A stretch of 23,957 bases of DNA from CAZZIZ01 sp964654535 (GCA_964654535.1 CAZZIZ010000028.1:1-23957), one strand, 5' to 3'. Positions 16,901 through 23,957 are shown, counted from the first letter of the stretch. The notes: generated by a model not told the origin, from the letters alone. Program-made: numbers and translations.

Positions 16901-17040
16901 CCATCGCTGTTAAGATCCGTACTAACCATTCTTTCGGGATTAGGTACTTCTGATAGCGCGGTTCTATCAACAAATTGGACTTGACTATAGCTAAGCTGAG
17001 TAAATAAGAAAAGGCATATTATAACTAGTCGTGGTTGCAT
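13987..17040 (-). CDS. Large T9SS-exported VCBS/FG-GAP repeat protein with PKD domain
   Basis: This encodes 1017 residues from the ATG at 17040 (a TTG at 17049 adds three). Signal peptide MQPRLVIICLFLFTQLSYS. Residues about 25-760 hold at least twelve FG-GAP/VCBS blades, each carrying a calcium loop of the form DxNxDG or DxDxDG (DLNSDGLLDL, DLDQDGDNDV, DFNNDGYLDL, DMDSDGDPDL, DLDHDGDSDL and others). That is enough for two seven-bladed propellers. A Cys-containing linker (about 770-850) leads to a PKD domain (about 855-935, WSWTFGDGNIS with HTYTEAGTYTVEV). The last ~75 residues are a type A T9SS sorting domain (SISPNPANEFFIVDIS.. to AHKLIVAR). It is predicted to be a cell-surface or secreted protein needing calcium. 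Role unknown; adhesion or polymer binding is an inference. Confidence 0.92.
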   Translation of the reverse strand: MQPRLVIICLFLFTQLSYSQVQFVDRTALSEVPNPERMVSTDLNSDGLLDLVGVSAGELIWFENKDDYLFRGMRSIEVSGTVVNFLVSDLDQDGDNDVIVSGLFPTFCDSLDAGHNLAWLKNDGNNNFQEICIPVEAGDNIDNLQVHDLNGDGQLDISFHYYFSEIQSVGPGATFEFRYNTQFVWLDNTGSEVFNSQPVPIDEYNEQLNENLFDDLYRAIDFNNDGYLDLVGSTLDGNVSPYSSPNPQLQYYENDGLGSFASVELITPYIGTYSGLEAMDINQDGDDELIVITDNISSQVLNPVVAFDFENNGLESFDFISPDDMNISPETLSQIDMNNDGQLDLVLSHPSQGIQWIELPYNGPPDPVLTYLPYDADDFNNIRLLDLGQFTSDDEIGFLIHTFNNVRVCRPDQVGDCPSLINLNPDQTSLKLVDLNSDQLPECTLLDQSRNYLSVCENKGGGELHNPEIVYSAQEYIIDYAFLDVNVDGFKDLVSMSAENLYLHLATEDFIFQEPTILSFPFSDFMDESTLEVFDVDMDGDSDLIVSRFETTVGLNENGSLNFTVIHDNACFDSCFEDMDSDGDPDLICIEYIGDRPIKIFSNDGSGAFSDLAIASLSTVQVSSVEVGDLDHDGDSDLAFLYVNFDESIDWIENLGDGTYSEAQDILDVNSKGILVEDFNNDGGSDVFSSDHDSGGSGGTLGTSGGFITIEPSESTFIRSIDGGSFGIRQEISLNHRYDSFIAADFDNDNDIDIVATRSTDNTIMFHENIRSLPVAEFIVPQTCPLILESQSAVFLPDATFFWESSAGSSSNSSSTFSPPEFGTFDYSLVVCNTLGCDTVTQTIANLMDVFSADIPTTGQTNTPLTFTSTTFGATNWSWTFGDGNISTEESATHTYTEAGTYTVEVFVTNSEIVDCTHHFTTTIEIVDEEINIGINPQVSFTSSISPNPANEFFIVDISNTDEVFVEVHTIDGKVVHQSIMQDSSKGINIEDLSDGLYIVVLSNEEGAIAHKLIVAR

Positions 17041-17139
17041 GACATTCAATTACTGCTAATATAAGTAATCATTTAGTCCTTCATACTCAAGGAACTAGTA
17101 ACAAACTCACATAAAATGTACGAAAGAGTATAAGAAAGT

Positions 17140-18378
17140 CTAAAATGGCAAAACCCAAGCCTTACGCCCCTGATCCGTACTTACATTTAAAAGCAGTGGA
17201 GCACCAGTATTGGGACGAACAATGTTTACTGATCGCTCATTTGATACCGATCTGGAAAGCAGTCTACCGCTTATATCAAAAAGTTCAATCGTTGCGTTAA
17301 CATCGTCATCAATAAACTCAAGCTGCAAAGAAGAAGCGTCATAGACTAGATTCAAGTCTTCATCGCTCAATAGATTATTGATTCCTGAAACATCAGCCAA
17401 AATCCAAGAAACAATATCGTTCAAAATCTCTTCATCGACATTGGGCACGGTGCTAGAAGTCAAAAAGTGATTAATGCCTTCATAGATATTTACCTCTGTG
17501 TTATCCAGTACTTCGAAGGCATTTGCATCTTCAAAGGGAACGTTAAAATCATCTTGACCTTGGATAATAAGATTGCGTAGGCCAGCATTTTGATAATTGG
17601 AGAGGACGGCATCGCCTATTTCTAACCAACTGAACCAGAAACTGGCGGGGCCTAAGTTGGAAGCGGCAGGCTGACCAGGAAGGTTTATTACGATTTGTTG
17701 CCCTTCAGAAAAGTTTCCCTCACGGACAGCGTTAAACTGCTCCGTTAAATCTGCGGTAATGAAATCAGCACTCGCCTGGTCGTTTGCACAATCAATAAAC
17801 AAATTAGCCAACTGATTTATCAAAGCTTCTTCAACGGGGCTGGTCAATCCTGCTAGTGAAATTAATCCCCTGACCTGGCCGCTATTTACTGCTGCAATAG
17901 GAATTAATGATGAACCCTGACTATGACCAGCCAAGTAAATACGTTCTGGGTCGATGCTTTCCTGAGTTAAAGTAAATTCAATCGCAGATTCTACATCGTC
18001 AGCAAAGTCGGAAACCAAAATATCTGTGCCCGCTAATGCTGCGCCGTGGGTGAAAGTGACCTTGTCATAGCGTAATACAGCAATGCCTTCGCTGCTCAGG
18101 TGGTCAGAAATGTCTCTAAAGTTTCTAATTGTATTGCCAAATAGTCCTGGGTATAAGCATTGTGAATTCGGATCATTAAGGGCTAGGGATTGATCCCGAT
18201 CGTTCGGACCAGAACCGTGAACTAAGATGACCAAGGGAAATGGTCCCTCGCCTTCGATTGGAAGTGAAAGAGTTCCGTTAAGCTCCAAACCATTGCTTTG
18301 AAAAGTGATTTCGGATTCTTGCGCGCTTAGCACAATTGTTAAGAAGCAAATGAAGAGGGCAGAGAGAATTTTTCGCAT
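17140..18378 (-). CDS. Secreted alpha/beta hydrolase with T9SS tail
   Basis: This encodes 412 residues. Signal peptide MRKILSALFICFLTIVLSA. The hydrolase domain (about 22-330) has the oxyanion-side HGSGPNDRD (54-62), nucleophile elbow GHSQGS with Ser153, likely acid Asp276 or Asp277 in GQDDFNVP, and His304 in GINHFLT. This is a complete triad in the usual order. It resembles the prolyl-oligopeptidase-like/dienelactone-hydrolase group of esterases; substrate unknown. The last ~70 residues (NLVYDASSLQLEFID.. to GRKAWVLPF) look like a type A T9SS sorting domain, although the usual PNP start is missing, so the export route is less certain. It lies between the VCBS/T9SS gene and repeat copy C on the same strand, with 99 bp to the next gene. 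Confidence 0.88.
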   Translation of the reverse strand: MRKILSALFICFLTIVLSAQESEITFQSNGLELNGTLSLPIEGEGPFPLVILVHGSGPNDRDQSLALNDPNSQCLYPGLFGNTIRNFRDISDHLSSEGIAVLRYDKVTFTHGAALAGTDILVSDFADDVESAIEFTLTQESIDPERIYLAGHSQGSSLIPIAAVNSGQVRGLISLAGLTSPVEEALINQLANLFIDCANDQASADFITADLTEQFNAVREGNFSEGQQIVINLPGQPAASNLGPASFWFSWLEIGDAVLSNYQNAGLRNLIIQGQDDFNVPFEDANAFEVLDNTEVNIYEGINHFLTSSTVPNVDEEILNDIVSWILADVSGINNLLSDEDLNLVYDASSLQLEFIDDDVNATIELFDISGRLLSRSVSNERSVNIVRPNTGAPLLLNVSTDQGRKAWVLPF

Positions 18379-18432
18379 ACTCTAATATACATTATTTGAT
18401 ATTTATGCATTGCTGAACTAAGCAAGTAACTA

Positions 18433-18597
18433 CGCGTGAGCGATTGCAGCGGAAATGAGACTGCGCTGAACGCAGTGAGTGCTCGTGTTTTGGGGCGGAC
18501 CAACGGAAGCCACAAAACACGATTGCACGAACCAGTGAAGCGTAGTCGAATTGCAGCGGAAAGCGCGACCCTTTGCGCAGCAAGATGGGGCACGCCA
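18433..18597 (-). repeat. Structured intergenic repeat, copy C (divergent subtype)
   Basis: On the minus strand this runs GGCGTGCCCC (18597-18588), then a small hairpin (CTTGC-TGC-GCAAAG), then GGGTCGCGCTTTCCGCTGCA, and ends GCAATCGCTCACGCG (18447-18433). The end blocks match the other copies, but the middle is different: a GCTGCAAT direct repeat (plus-strand ATTGCAGCGGAAA at 18443-18455 and 18550-18562) brackets two hairpins, ACTGCG/CGCAGT (about 18460-18476) and CGTGTTTTG/CAAAACACG (18484-18521). It begins 13 nt after the stop of the ABC-permease/peptidase gene, in that gene's orientation. Confidence 0.65.
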
Positions 18598-18610
18598 AAA
18601 CACAAATTTA

Positions 18611-21600
18611 CTACTCCGCTTTAGATAAGGATTTTATGTTATCCTTACTCACGCGCTCCACCAAGATTTCAAAGGGATCAATGATAGCGGCTTGAGGTTT
18701 GCTGTCCAAGACAAAGCTTAAGTTTTGTTCAGCCTGATTTAATAAAACTCGCTCCTTAAACATAATTTCCTCCTCAGACCTATCGGAATAAAATCCTATG
18801 TCGACCCAATCATTAATTGGGACTTTGTTTTCGAGGCCTATGGTATCGGCTTTGTATTTGTAATTTTCCAATGAGAGTTCGATCTCGAATTTTCCGTCGG
18901 CTCGCTCTGTGTATTCCGCGGTTTTCAAACGCAAGTCATATAAGGTGATATCTTTTATCCAATCGTTTATAACATATTGCAGTGAGTCTGGCACTTGTGG
19001 TTCGAGAAAACTCAAGAAGTCGTTTGAAGTTGGGTAAGGAGGATCTGCATAACGATATTTCTCTAAAAATTCACGCATCGCGGTGTTAACTTTTTCTTCG
19101 CCAATGTACTCTTGCAGCGCATATAAAATTATCGAACCTTTACCGTAGTGTATGTGTGCCTGATTCTCCACCTTATGTAGCGGCACTTCTTTGTCACTTT
19201 CGCCTGCACGTCCTCTGAGGTAACGACGCATATTGTATTTCAGAAACTCCTTCATTTTTTTGGGATCGCTTTTTTGTTTCATCACCATAAGTGCTGAGTA
19301 TTCCGAAAAGCTTTCGGACAACATAGTACTGCCCTGCATATCGGCGCCAATAACCTGATGTGCCCAATACTGGTGCGCCATTTCGTGGGCAATAACTGCG
19401 TCTATTACATTATTTTTAGAATCGTCTTCGAGGTCAATTATAAATCCGAAGGCCTCAGAGTAAGGCATAGTTCCTGGAAACGCCTGAGCGAAAGTGCTGT
19501 AACGCGGAAACTCTATTATGCGCGCCTGCTTATGGTAATAAGGACCGAAGTTGCTGGTATAATACTCGAGTGACTTTTGAATAGCATCCAACATGCGCTC
19601 TATGTTTACCTCGTGTCCTTTATGATAGTACACCTCTAAATCTATGCCTTGCCATTTTCTTGTTGCGACTTGATAGTCGGCGGATATGAAGGAATAGAAA
19701 TTCATAGATGGGTGATCAACCTTATAGTGGTAGGTTCTTCTGCCGTTGGCTTCTTCCATATTGATTAAGGAGCCGGGGGCAATCGCTATTTGATCACTAG
19801 AAGTACTGACAAAGGACTCGACATTTACCCAGTCGGCTGCACCGTCGGACAAGTAATTTTTCATACAACTTTCAGTACAATTGTCTTCTAACTTAGGCAT
19901 CCTGTCCTTTATAGGTAAGTTGTATTTTTTGCGCAAATTCTTGTCTCCTATTTCTCCACTCGTACTATAGCCCAAGTTTGGAAGTACAGCCCAATTACCT
20001 AGAAAAGTTCCGTTCTTAATTACGTTTGTTGAACCCCTGCCATTGGGGAACCCTTGAGTAACGTACTTAGTATGCACTACCGTTTGCAGGGTGTCACCAC
20101 TTTTCATAGGAGCACTCAAATTGTATATCCGATAGTTTAGATCTTCATCATTTAGTGTGAGTGTTGCACCAGGAATCACAAATTCTGTTTCCCAGTTATC
20201 GTTTAAAGTCAGGTGTATCTCCTTAATGTCTTCATCGGATTTATTCACCAAGGTTATTTCCGATTTGCAGATGACCTTTCGTTCCTCCGGATAAATGTCT
20301 AAGTAATAAGTAAGATCTGTTATTTTGGGTTTGACCAAATCCTCGTATTGCTTATACGTGTTTTCGTAAGCAACTGATGCAAGCTCGAGCTGCTTTCCGT
20401 TTTTATAAGGGTTTAGAATTTGAGTGTTGTAGTAAACGAAACCTGTGCAGACTAACCAACACACTCCTATAAAGCTGGCAAAGGCCATATACGATTTGCT
20501 AAGAGATTTTTTTCCTTGTTTAAATCGATTGCTGATGGATTTATTGCTACCTCTTGCCCATAGTATACCACCAATAAGCATTAAGGTAAAAGTCAAAAGC
20601 AACCAATACAAGCTGTACCACTTGGCTCCCAATAAACCTGGCCCAAAGCTATTCATATCACTATATCTTAGACTAGGAATGGAACCAAAAGAAAGCATAT
20701 TACTACCTATGCGCAATGCTGCCAAAAGTAAGTCCGCGACAAAGATGAATAAAATCGAAACGAAATAGCCTAAGTATTTCTGATTTACGAATACCTGAAT
20801 ACAAACTAGAAAGCCAGCGAAAATGCAGTACTGAAGAAAGCCGTTGTAGAAAAAATTTCCCAAATAAACGCTAAGTTCAAAATTGCTGTAGCCATTTATA
20901 GCCTGATATGCTATTGCGGTACCAATAAAGACAAAATGCAAGATGCAGGATAACAAAATGAGCGATAGCGTTTTCGCAAATAGAGAAACAACTGAGCTAT
21001 GGGCTGTTCCATCAATTACTTCATTGAGGTGGAAATCTCTATCTCTCCAAACCAGCTCACCACTAAAAAAGATAATAACGATGTAAACGAACAGATTGGT
21101 CAAACCATTTATCTGATCGACCAGCTTATAGGTAACCGGAAAAGATTTTAGCCCGAAGTATTCGAAACCACTGGCAAGGTTGCTGACAAGGATAATAACG
21201 CTAAAAAGTACTAGAATTATAAAGACAGTGCTTTTCAGGATTGAGATAAAATTTACTTTAAAGAATGTAAAGAACTGTGCCCAGGCACTAGGTTGAGATA
21301 AGTCCGCCAGTTGCGGAGCAACAAAAGTTGGGATACTCTTACTACCTTTTTCATTCTTCTTTTTTACCTTTTTCTTCTTAGTTGTAAATGAAAAGAGTCT
21401 ATAACAAACAGCTAGCAGGGCTGCCCCGACGAAAGTCCAAAGTAGACGATTTTTAAGTGTATGCCCAGAAAGCGAAGGAGCAAGCGTGTTACTTTCCTGA
21501 GGCGTATAGTACTGCGTATCGAGACCGTTTGCTGAAATGCCAAAAATATCTAAGAGCCCAGCAAGACTTTCGTTTTCCATATCCGACATTAAGTTTAAGG

Positions 21601-22186
21601 AAACGATATAGCCAATAATAATTAGTAAACTGCCAACAAAAGAAACGACGGTACTACGCGACAGCGAGGCCATTGTAAAAATTAAAGCCCCTGCTACAAA
21701 CATATTGGGGAGAATGAAAATCAATAAGTTGTTCAAGAAAGCGTGCCAAGGTATTGGGCCAATCTGATCGGCACTAACCCAGTTCAAGGCAGGGCCTACA
21801 AAGCCACCAACAACTACCCCAAGAAAAATACCACATAACACAAATGCAGAAGCAACCCACGCTCCACCAAAGCGCCCAAAGAAGTAACTTGCTTTGTCTA
21901 TAGGGCTGCTGAACATTATTTCGTTAAAGTTATACTTGAAGTCTCGTAAGGCGGCATTATTAAAAAAGGCAGTAGCGAAAAGCAAACCAAAGACATTCAG
22001 GATCATGGCAAAAGTCGTGACTACCGTGGGTGCGTTCTTATTTATGTTACCTACAGCACCGCCAATAACAATGCTGCTACTGGCCACAGCGCCAAAAGCC
22101 ATAAGAGCGGTTATGAGAAAGAAAATGTAAATCATCGGTTGCTTAAAAACAACCTCCAATTCTTTTTTGAAAAATACGAGTGACAT
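18611..22186 (-). CDS. ABC-2 permease fused to an M1-type zinc aminopeptidase domain
   Basis: This encodes 1191 residues. Residues about 1-590 are two runs of roughly six membrane helices each (first: IYIFFLITALMAFGAVASSS; second from about 310), like a duplicated ABC-2 permease. Residues about 625-1190 form an M1 peptidase region: a beta domain (LTYYLDIYPEERKVICKSEI) and a zinc site H934-E935-x-x-H938. The third ligand is probably Glu958 in MLSESFSEY, 19 residues between instead of the canonical 18. This spacing recurs, to my knowledge, in Bacteroidota ABC-M1 fusions. The usual GxMEN loop is replaced by PGTMPYSE. The peptidase part would face the periplasm. Its start is 3 nt after the stop of the ATPase gene, so both form one transporter. 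The substrate is unknown; an exported peptide is plausible. Confidence 0.92.
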   Translation of the reverse strand: MSLVFFKKELEVVFKQPMIYIFFLITALMAFGAVASSSIVIGGAVGNINKNAPTVVTTFAMILNVFGLLFATAFFNNAALRDFKYNFNEIMFSSPIDKASYFFGRFGGAWVASAFVLCGIFLGVVVGGFVGPALNWVSADQIGPIPWHAFLNNLLIFILPNMFVAGALIFTMASLSRSTVVSFVGSLLIIIGYIVSLNLMSDMENESLAGLLDIFGISANGLDTQYYTPQESNTLAPSLSGHTLKNRLLWTFVGAALLAVCYRLFSFTTKKKKVKKKNEKGSKSIPTFVAPQLADLSQPSAWAQFFTFFKVNFISILKSTVFIILVLFSVIILVSNLASGFEYFGLKSFPVTYKLVDQINGLTNLFVYIVIIFFSGELVWRDRDFHLNEVIDGTAHSSVVSLFAKTLSLILLSCILHFVFIGTAIAYQAINGYSNFELSVYLGNFFYNGFLQYCIFAGFLVCIQVFVNQKYLGYFVSILFIFVADLLLAALRIGSNMLSFGSIPSLRYSDMNSFGPGLLGAKWYSLYWLLLTFTLMLIGGILWARGSNKSISNRFKQGKKSLSKSYMAFASFIGVCWLVCTGFVYYNTQILNPYKNGKQLELASVAYENTYKQYEDLVKPKITDLTYYLDIYPEERKVICKSEITLVNKSDEDIKEIHLTLNDNWETEFVIPGATLTLNDEDLNYRIYNLSAPMKSGDTLQTVVHTKYVTQGFPNGRGSTNVIKNGTFLGNWAVLPNLGYSTSGEIGDKNLRKKYNLPIKDRMPKLEDNCTESCMKNYLSDGAADWVNVESFVSTSSDQIAIAPGSLINMEEANGRRTYHYKVDHPSMNFYSFISADYQVATRKWQGIDLEVYYHKGHEVNIERMLDAIQKSLEYYTSNFGPYYHKQARIIEFPRYSTFAQAFPGTMPYSEAFGFIIDLEDDSKNNVIDAVIAHEMAHQYWAHQVIGADMQGSTMLSESFSEYSALMVMKQKSDPKKMKEFLKYNMRRYLRGRAGESDKEVPLHKVENQAHIHYGKGSIILYALQEYIGEEKVNTAMREFLEKYRYADPPYPTSNDFLSFLEPQVPDSLQYVINDWIKDITLYDLRLKTAEYTERADGKFEIELSLENYKYKADTIGLENKVPINDWVDIGFYSDRSEEEIMFKERVLLNQAEQNLSFVLDSKPQAAIIDPFEILVERVSKDNIKSLSKAE

Positions 22187-22189
22187 GTT

Positions 22190-23071
22190 TTAAACGTTTT
22201 GCATTGAGTGAATGCGGGTGAAGAATACGTCTTCTAAATTTGGCTCTACGGCTGAAAAGCCTTCTCCCGGATGTTCATCGCTCAAGACATGTATCTGCGG
22301 CCTACCGCCTACCATTTTGTCCGAGATTACCTGATAGTTCGATTGGTATGATTCCTTTTCGTGACGTTCTATAGATTTGCGCCAGACCCTTCCTTCAAGC
22401 GAAACCAGTGCATTATCTGGACTGCCTTCGTAAACGATTTGACCAAAATTCATAATGGCCATTCTAGTACACAGCTCACGAACGTCGTCTACAATGTGTG
22501 TTGAGAGTATTACAATAACTTCCTCACCAACTTCGGCCAGTAAATTGTGGAAACGATTCCTTTCACCTGGGTCGAGACCCGCAGTAGGCTCGTCAACTAT
22601 AATGAGTCTGGGTTGACCAATCAAGGCCTGCGCTATACCCACACGTTGTTTCATTCCACCAGAAAAACCCTTCACACTTTTGTTCCGCTCATTGTAAAGG
22701 TTTACTTTTTGTAAGAGATAATCAACCAGTTCCTTCCGTTCCGAAGATTTACTCACGCCTTTTAGAATGCACATATGATTCAACAATTGACTCGCAGTAA
22801 TGCGGGGATAAACCCCGAATTCTTGAGGTAAGTAGCCCAGTACCTTGCGCGTTTCGTTCGGTTGATTGAGTATGTCAATCTCATCCAGTGTTGCACTACC
22901 ACTATCGGGTTCTTGTAGGGTGGCCAGCGTACGCATTAGGGTGGACTTACCAGCACCGTTAGGTCCCAGTAAACCGAACATGCCGTTTTGCAGTTCGAGT
23001 GAAACATTGTCCAGCGCTTTTACGCCGTTGGGATAAGTTTTGTTTAGGTTGGAAATACTAAGAGTGCTCAT
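22190..23071 (-). CDS. ABC transporter ATP-binding protein partnered with the permease-peptidase
   Basis: This encodes 293 residues, the usual size for an ABC-2 type ATPase. Walker A is GPNGAGKST (36-44), the Q-loop lies in LPQEFGVYP (81-89), the signature is FSGGMKQR (136-143), Walker B is LIIVDEP (156-162) and the H-loop is His192 in STHIVDD. The C-terminal extension (about 215-293) ends LEDVFFTRIHSMQNV, typical of the CcmA/NatA-like subfamily. It would energise the membrane-embedded permease-M1 protein encoded 3 nt downstream. It is the first gene of this minus-strand pair. No convincing TAnnTTTG box was found in the 130 bp upstream; TAACTTTT about 38 nt before the ATG is the nearest match. 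Confidence 0.95.
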   Translation of the reverse strand: MSTLSISNLNKTYPNGVKALDNVSLELQNGMFGLLGPNGAGKSTLMRTLATLQEPDSGSATLDEIDILNQPNETRKVLGYLPQEFGVYPRITASQLLNHMCILKGVSKSSERKELVDYLLQKVNLYNERNKSVKGFSGGMKQRVGIAQALIGQPRLIIVDEPTAGLDPGERNRFHNLLAEVGEEVIVILSTHIVDDVRELCTRMAIMNFGQIVYEGSPDNALVSLEGRVWRKSIERHEKESYQSNYQVISDKMVGGRPQIHVLSDEHPGEGFSAVEPNLEDVFFTRIHSMQNV

Positions 23072-23204
23072 AGAATAGTTTGTCTAGATAAATTACGAAT
23101 AAGCCGCCTTAAAAGTTACAGCAGCAAACAATAAAAGAGTCAAAATAATGCATGCCTAGTGTTTCGGTAGAGTAGAACAGTGGTAAGCTGATCGTTGTAT
23201 ATGA

Positions 23205-23418
23205 TTTGGGCGTGCCCCCATTGCTTCTGCCCATTTCGCAAATCGCCTCTTTCGCTACGCGAAAAGCGAGCTTGCTCTCTGGGCAAGCAAAGGGGTCGGG
23301 CTTTCGGGGCTCGCTCTGTTCTGCTGTCTTCACGCATCGCCCCTCCAGCACTAAGGTGCTGAGGGCTCGGCGCTTGACAGCAACAGGAGCTCAGACAAAC
23401 CCCTCTATCCCTCACGCG
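23205..23418 (+). repeat. Structured intergenic repeat, copy D
   Basis: This runs from TTTGGGCGTGCCCCC to CTATCCCTCACGCG and is the longest uninterrupted copy (214 bp). The first stem pairs GCCCCCATTGCTTCTGCCCA (23214-23233) with TGGGCAAGCAAAGGGG (23280-23295) around an inner TCGCCTCTTTCGC/GCGAAAAGCGA hairpin. The second pairs GCTGTC (23323-23328) with GACAGC (23376-23381) around CAGCAC-TAAG-GTGCTG. The conserved blocks GGGTCGGGCTTTCGGGGCTC and CAACAGGAGCTCAGACAA match copy A. It lies between the divergent ABC operon and the small anchored protein; open frames crossing it are by-products of the repeat. Confidence 0.8.
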
Positions 23419-23468
23419 AAAGCCACTTCTTTTTCGAACCAATGTGGTCGCTGTAGCGTTATGATAAT

Positions 23469-23837
23469 ATGTTACGCGAGGTAAAACAATTCTCAAGTCA
23501 TGCGCAGTTTCACGATGTGAAAGCTGTCTTAGAGAGAGGTTTTGCTTCCCGTCAACTAAGAAAGCCCCCTATGGGAAATGCCAGTTCGCTTGATCTGCCT
23601 TGCAACGAGTCTACCTACGAGTTTTACGAAGACCGAATGGGGAACCTTTGGATGTTGAGCCCTCCTTCTAATGAAAGTAATGGTTCTCTGCGTCTATACT
23701 ATCGTAAACCTGAGCTAAAGTCAGCGTATGAAAAAAAAGCTGAGTTGGACGTCATGTTTATGACCGCGGGTTTGACTATAGGCATTCCTATTGCTTTGAT
23801 TTATCTTTTTATAGAGCTGTTAAGAGCAGCACTCTAG
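23469..23837 (+). CDS. Small protein with a C-terminal membrane anchor, function unknown
   Basis: This encodes 122 residues from the ATG at 23469. There is no signal peptide. The N-terminal ~93 residues are soluble and mixed in charge (for example STYEFYEDRMGNLWMLSPP), and one hydrophobic helix at about 95-117 (FMTAGLTIGIPIALIYLFIE) ends the protein almost at once, giving a tail-anchored layout. The family is not recognised. No strong ribosome-binding site or promoter is seen. It starts 50 nt downstream of repeat copy D in the same orientation, which is the same arrangement as the H-NOX operon behind copy A. Coding status rests on composition and the single membrane helix, so it is moderate. 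Confidence 0.55.
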   Translation: MLREVKQFSSHAQFHDVKAVLERGFASRQLRKPPMGNASSLDLPCNESTYEFYEDRMGNLWMLSPPSNESNGSLRLYYRKPELKSAYEKKAELDVMFMTAGLTIGIPIALIYLFIELLRAAL

Positions 23838-23902
23838 TTCATTTGAGCTCTTCACGAGATTCCAACGAGAGTATAGATTGCCTTGTTAATTCAATTGTGA
23901 TT

Positions 23903-23956
23903 TTACTCCAACAACTCAAATGAAACATTAACCGTTGCTTTTATCTCTATCTCCCC
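23903..23956 (-). CDS. 3' end of a minus-strand gene, possibly SIMPL-domain
   Basis: From the right edge the minus strand reads GEIEIKATVNVSFELLE and then TAA at 23905-23903. A strand ending in alternating VxVxFEL is how SIMPL/YggE-like (DUF541) periplasmic proteins commonly finish, but 17 residues are too few for a firm call. The short gap to the plus-strand gene ending at 23837 makes the two convergent. Confidence 0.4.
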   Translation of the reverse strand, partial: GEIEIKATVNVSFELLE

Positions 23957-23957
23957 A

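Noticed and set aside
18339..18624. Open frames on both strands through repeat copy C
   Set aside because: They exist because the GC-rich repeat lacks stops; no start signal or recognisable protein.
9155..23418. Idea that the four repeats form a CRISPR array or retron
   Set aside because: Copies are kilobases apart in both orientations, spacers are absent, and there is no reverse transcriptase or cas gene in the window.
23109..23496. Three overlapping open frames on both strands across repeat copy D
   Set aside because: They follow the GC-rich stems of the repeat, have low-complexity, Arg/Ser-rich composition, overlap one another and start in non-coding positions.
23838..23924. 10-bp inverted repeat TTCATTTGAG/CTCAAATGAA spaced 67 bp apart
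   Set aside because: The right arm lies within the codons of the minus-strand gene end, the loop is long and no T-tract follows; chance is likely.

Overview
The window looks like a chromosomal segment of a Bacteroidota bacterium, probably marine and close to the Flavobacteriales (lineage is inferred). The signs are C-terminal type IX secretion (T9SS) sorting domains on several secreted proteins, a LytTR response regulator, a TPR-type HisKA_2 sensor kinase, FG-GAP/VCBS and MopE-like calcium-binding repeats, a carboxypeptidase-regulatory-like protein, and -7 boxes of the TAnnTTTG type. No rRNA, tRNA or CRISPR array was seen.

Layout. Positions 1-5000 hold two secreted, propeller-containing surface proteins. 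The first (295-1878) ends without a sorting domain. A decayed opposite-strand gene lies between the two. Positions 5058-9100 form a tight minus-strand operon: an H-NOX haem nitric-oxide sensor, a PAS histidine kinase, a CheY-like receiver, a receiver-HPt fusion, a LytTR transcription factor and a small exported protein of unknown function. This is a near-complete gas-sensing phosphorelay. Next come a TonB-C-like exported protein (9628-10080) and a divergent pair of TPR sensor kinase and LuxR-type regulator (10123-12678). From 13069 to 18378 all genes are on the minus strand: a CarboxypepD_reg-like exported protein, a 1017-residue VCBS/PKD/T9SS protein and a T9SS-tailed alpha/beta hydrolase. 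Positions 18611-23071 hold an ABC module in which the permease is fused to an M1 zinc peptidase domain, coupled to its ATPase. The right end has a small protein with a C-terminal membrane anchor and the last codons of a minus-strand gene that may encode a SIMPL-domain protein.

Between the genes lie four copies of a structured repeat at about 9.2, 12.7, 18.4 and 23.2 kb. Each starts with GGCGTGCCCC (preceded by G in three copies) and ends with TCACGC, with a middle block GGTCGGGCTTTC (one base changed in the divergent copy at 18.4 kb). The conserved blocks are separated by stems whose sequences differ between copies while pairing is kept. The copy upstream of the H-NOX operon is itself interrupted by a precise, near-palindromic 160-bp MITE-like insertion. 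The two most interesting features are the H-NOX phosphorelay with its unknown exported last gene, and the modular repeat family.
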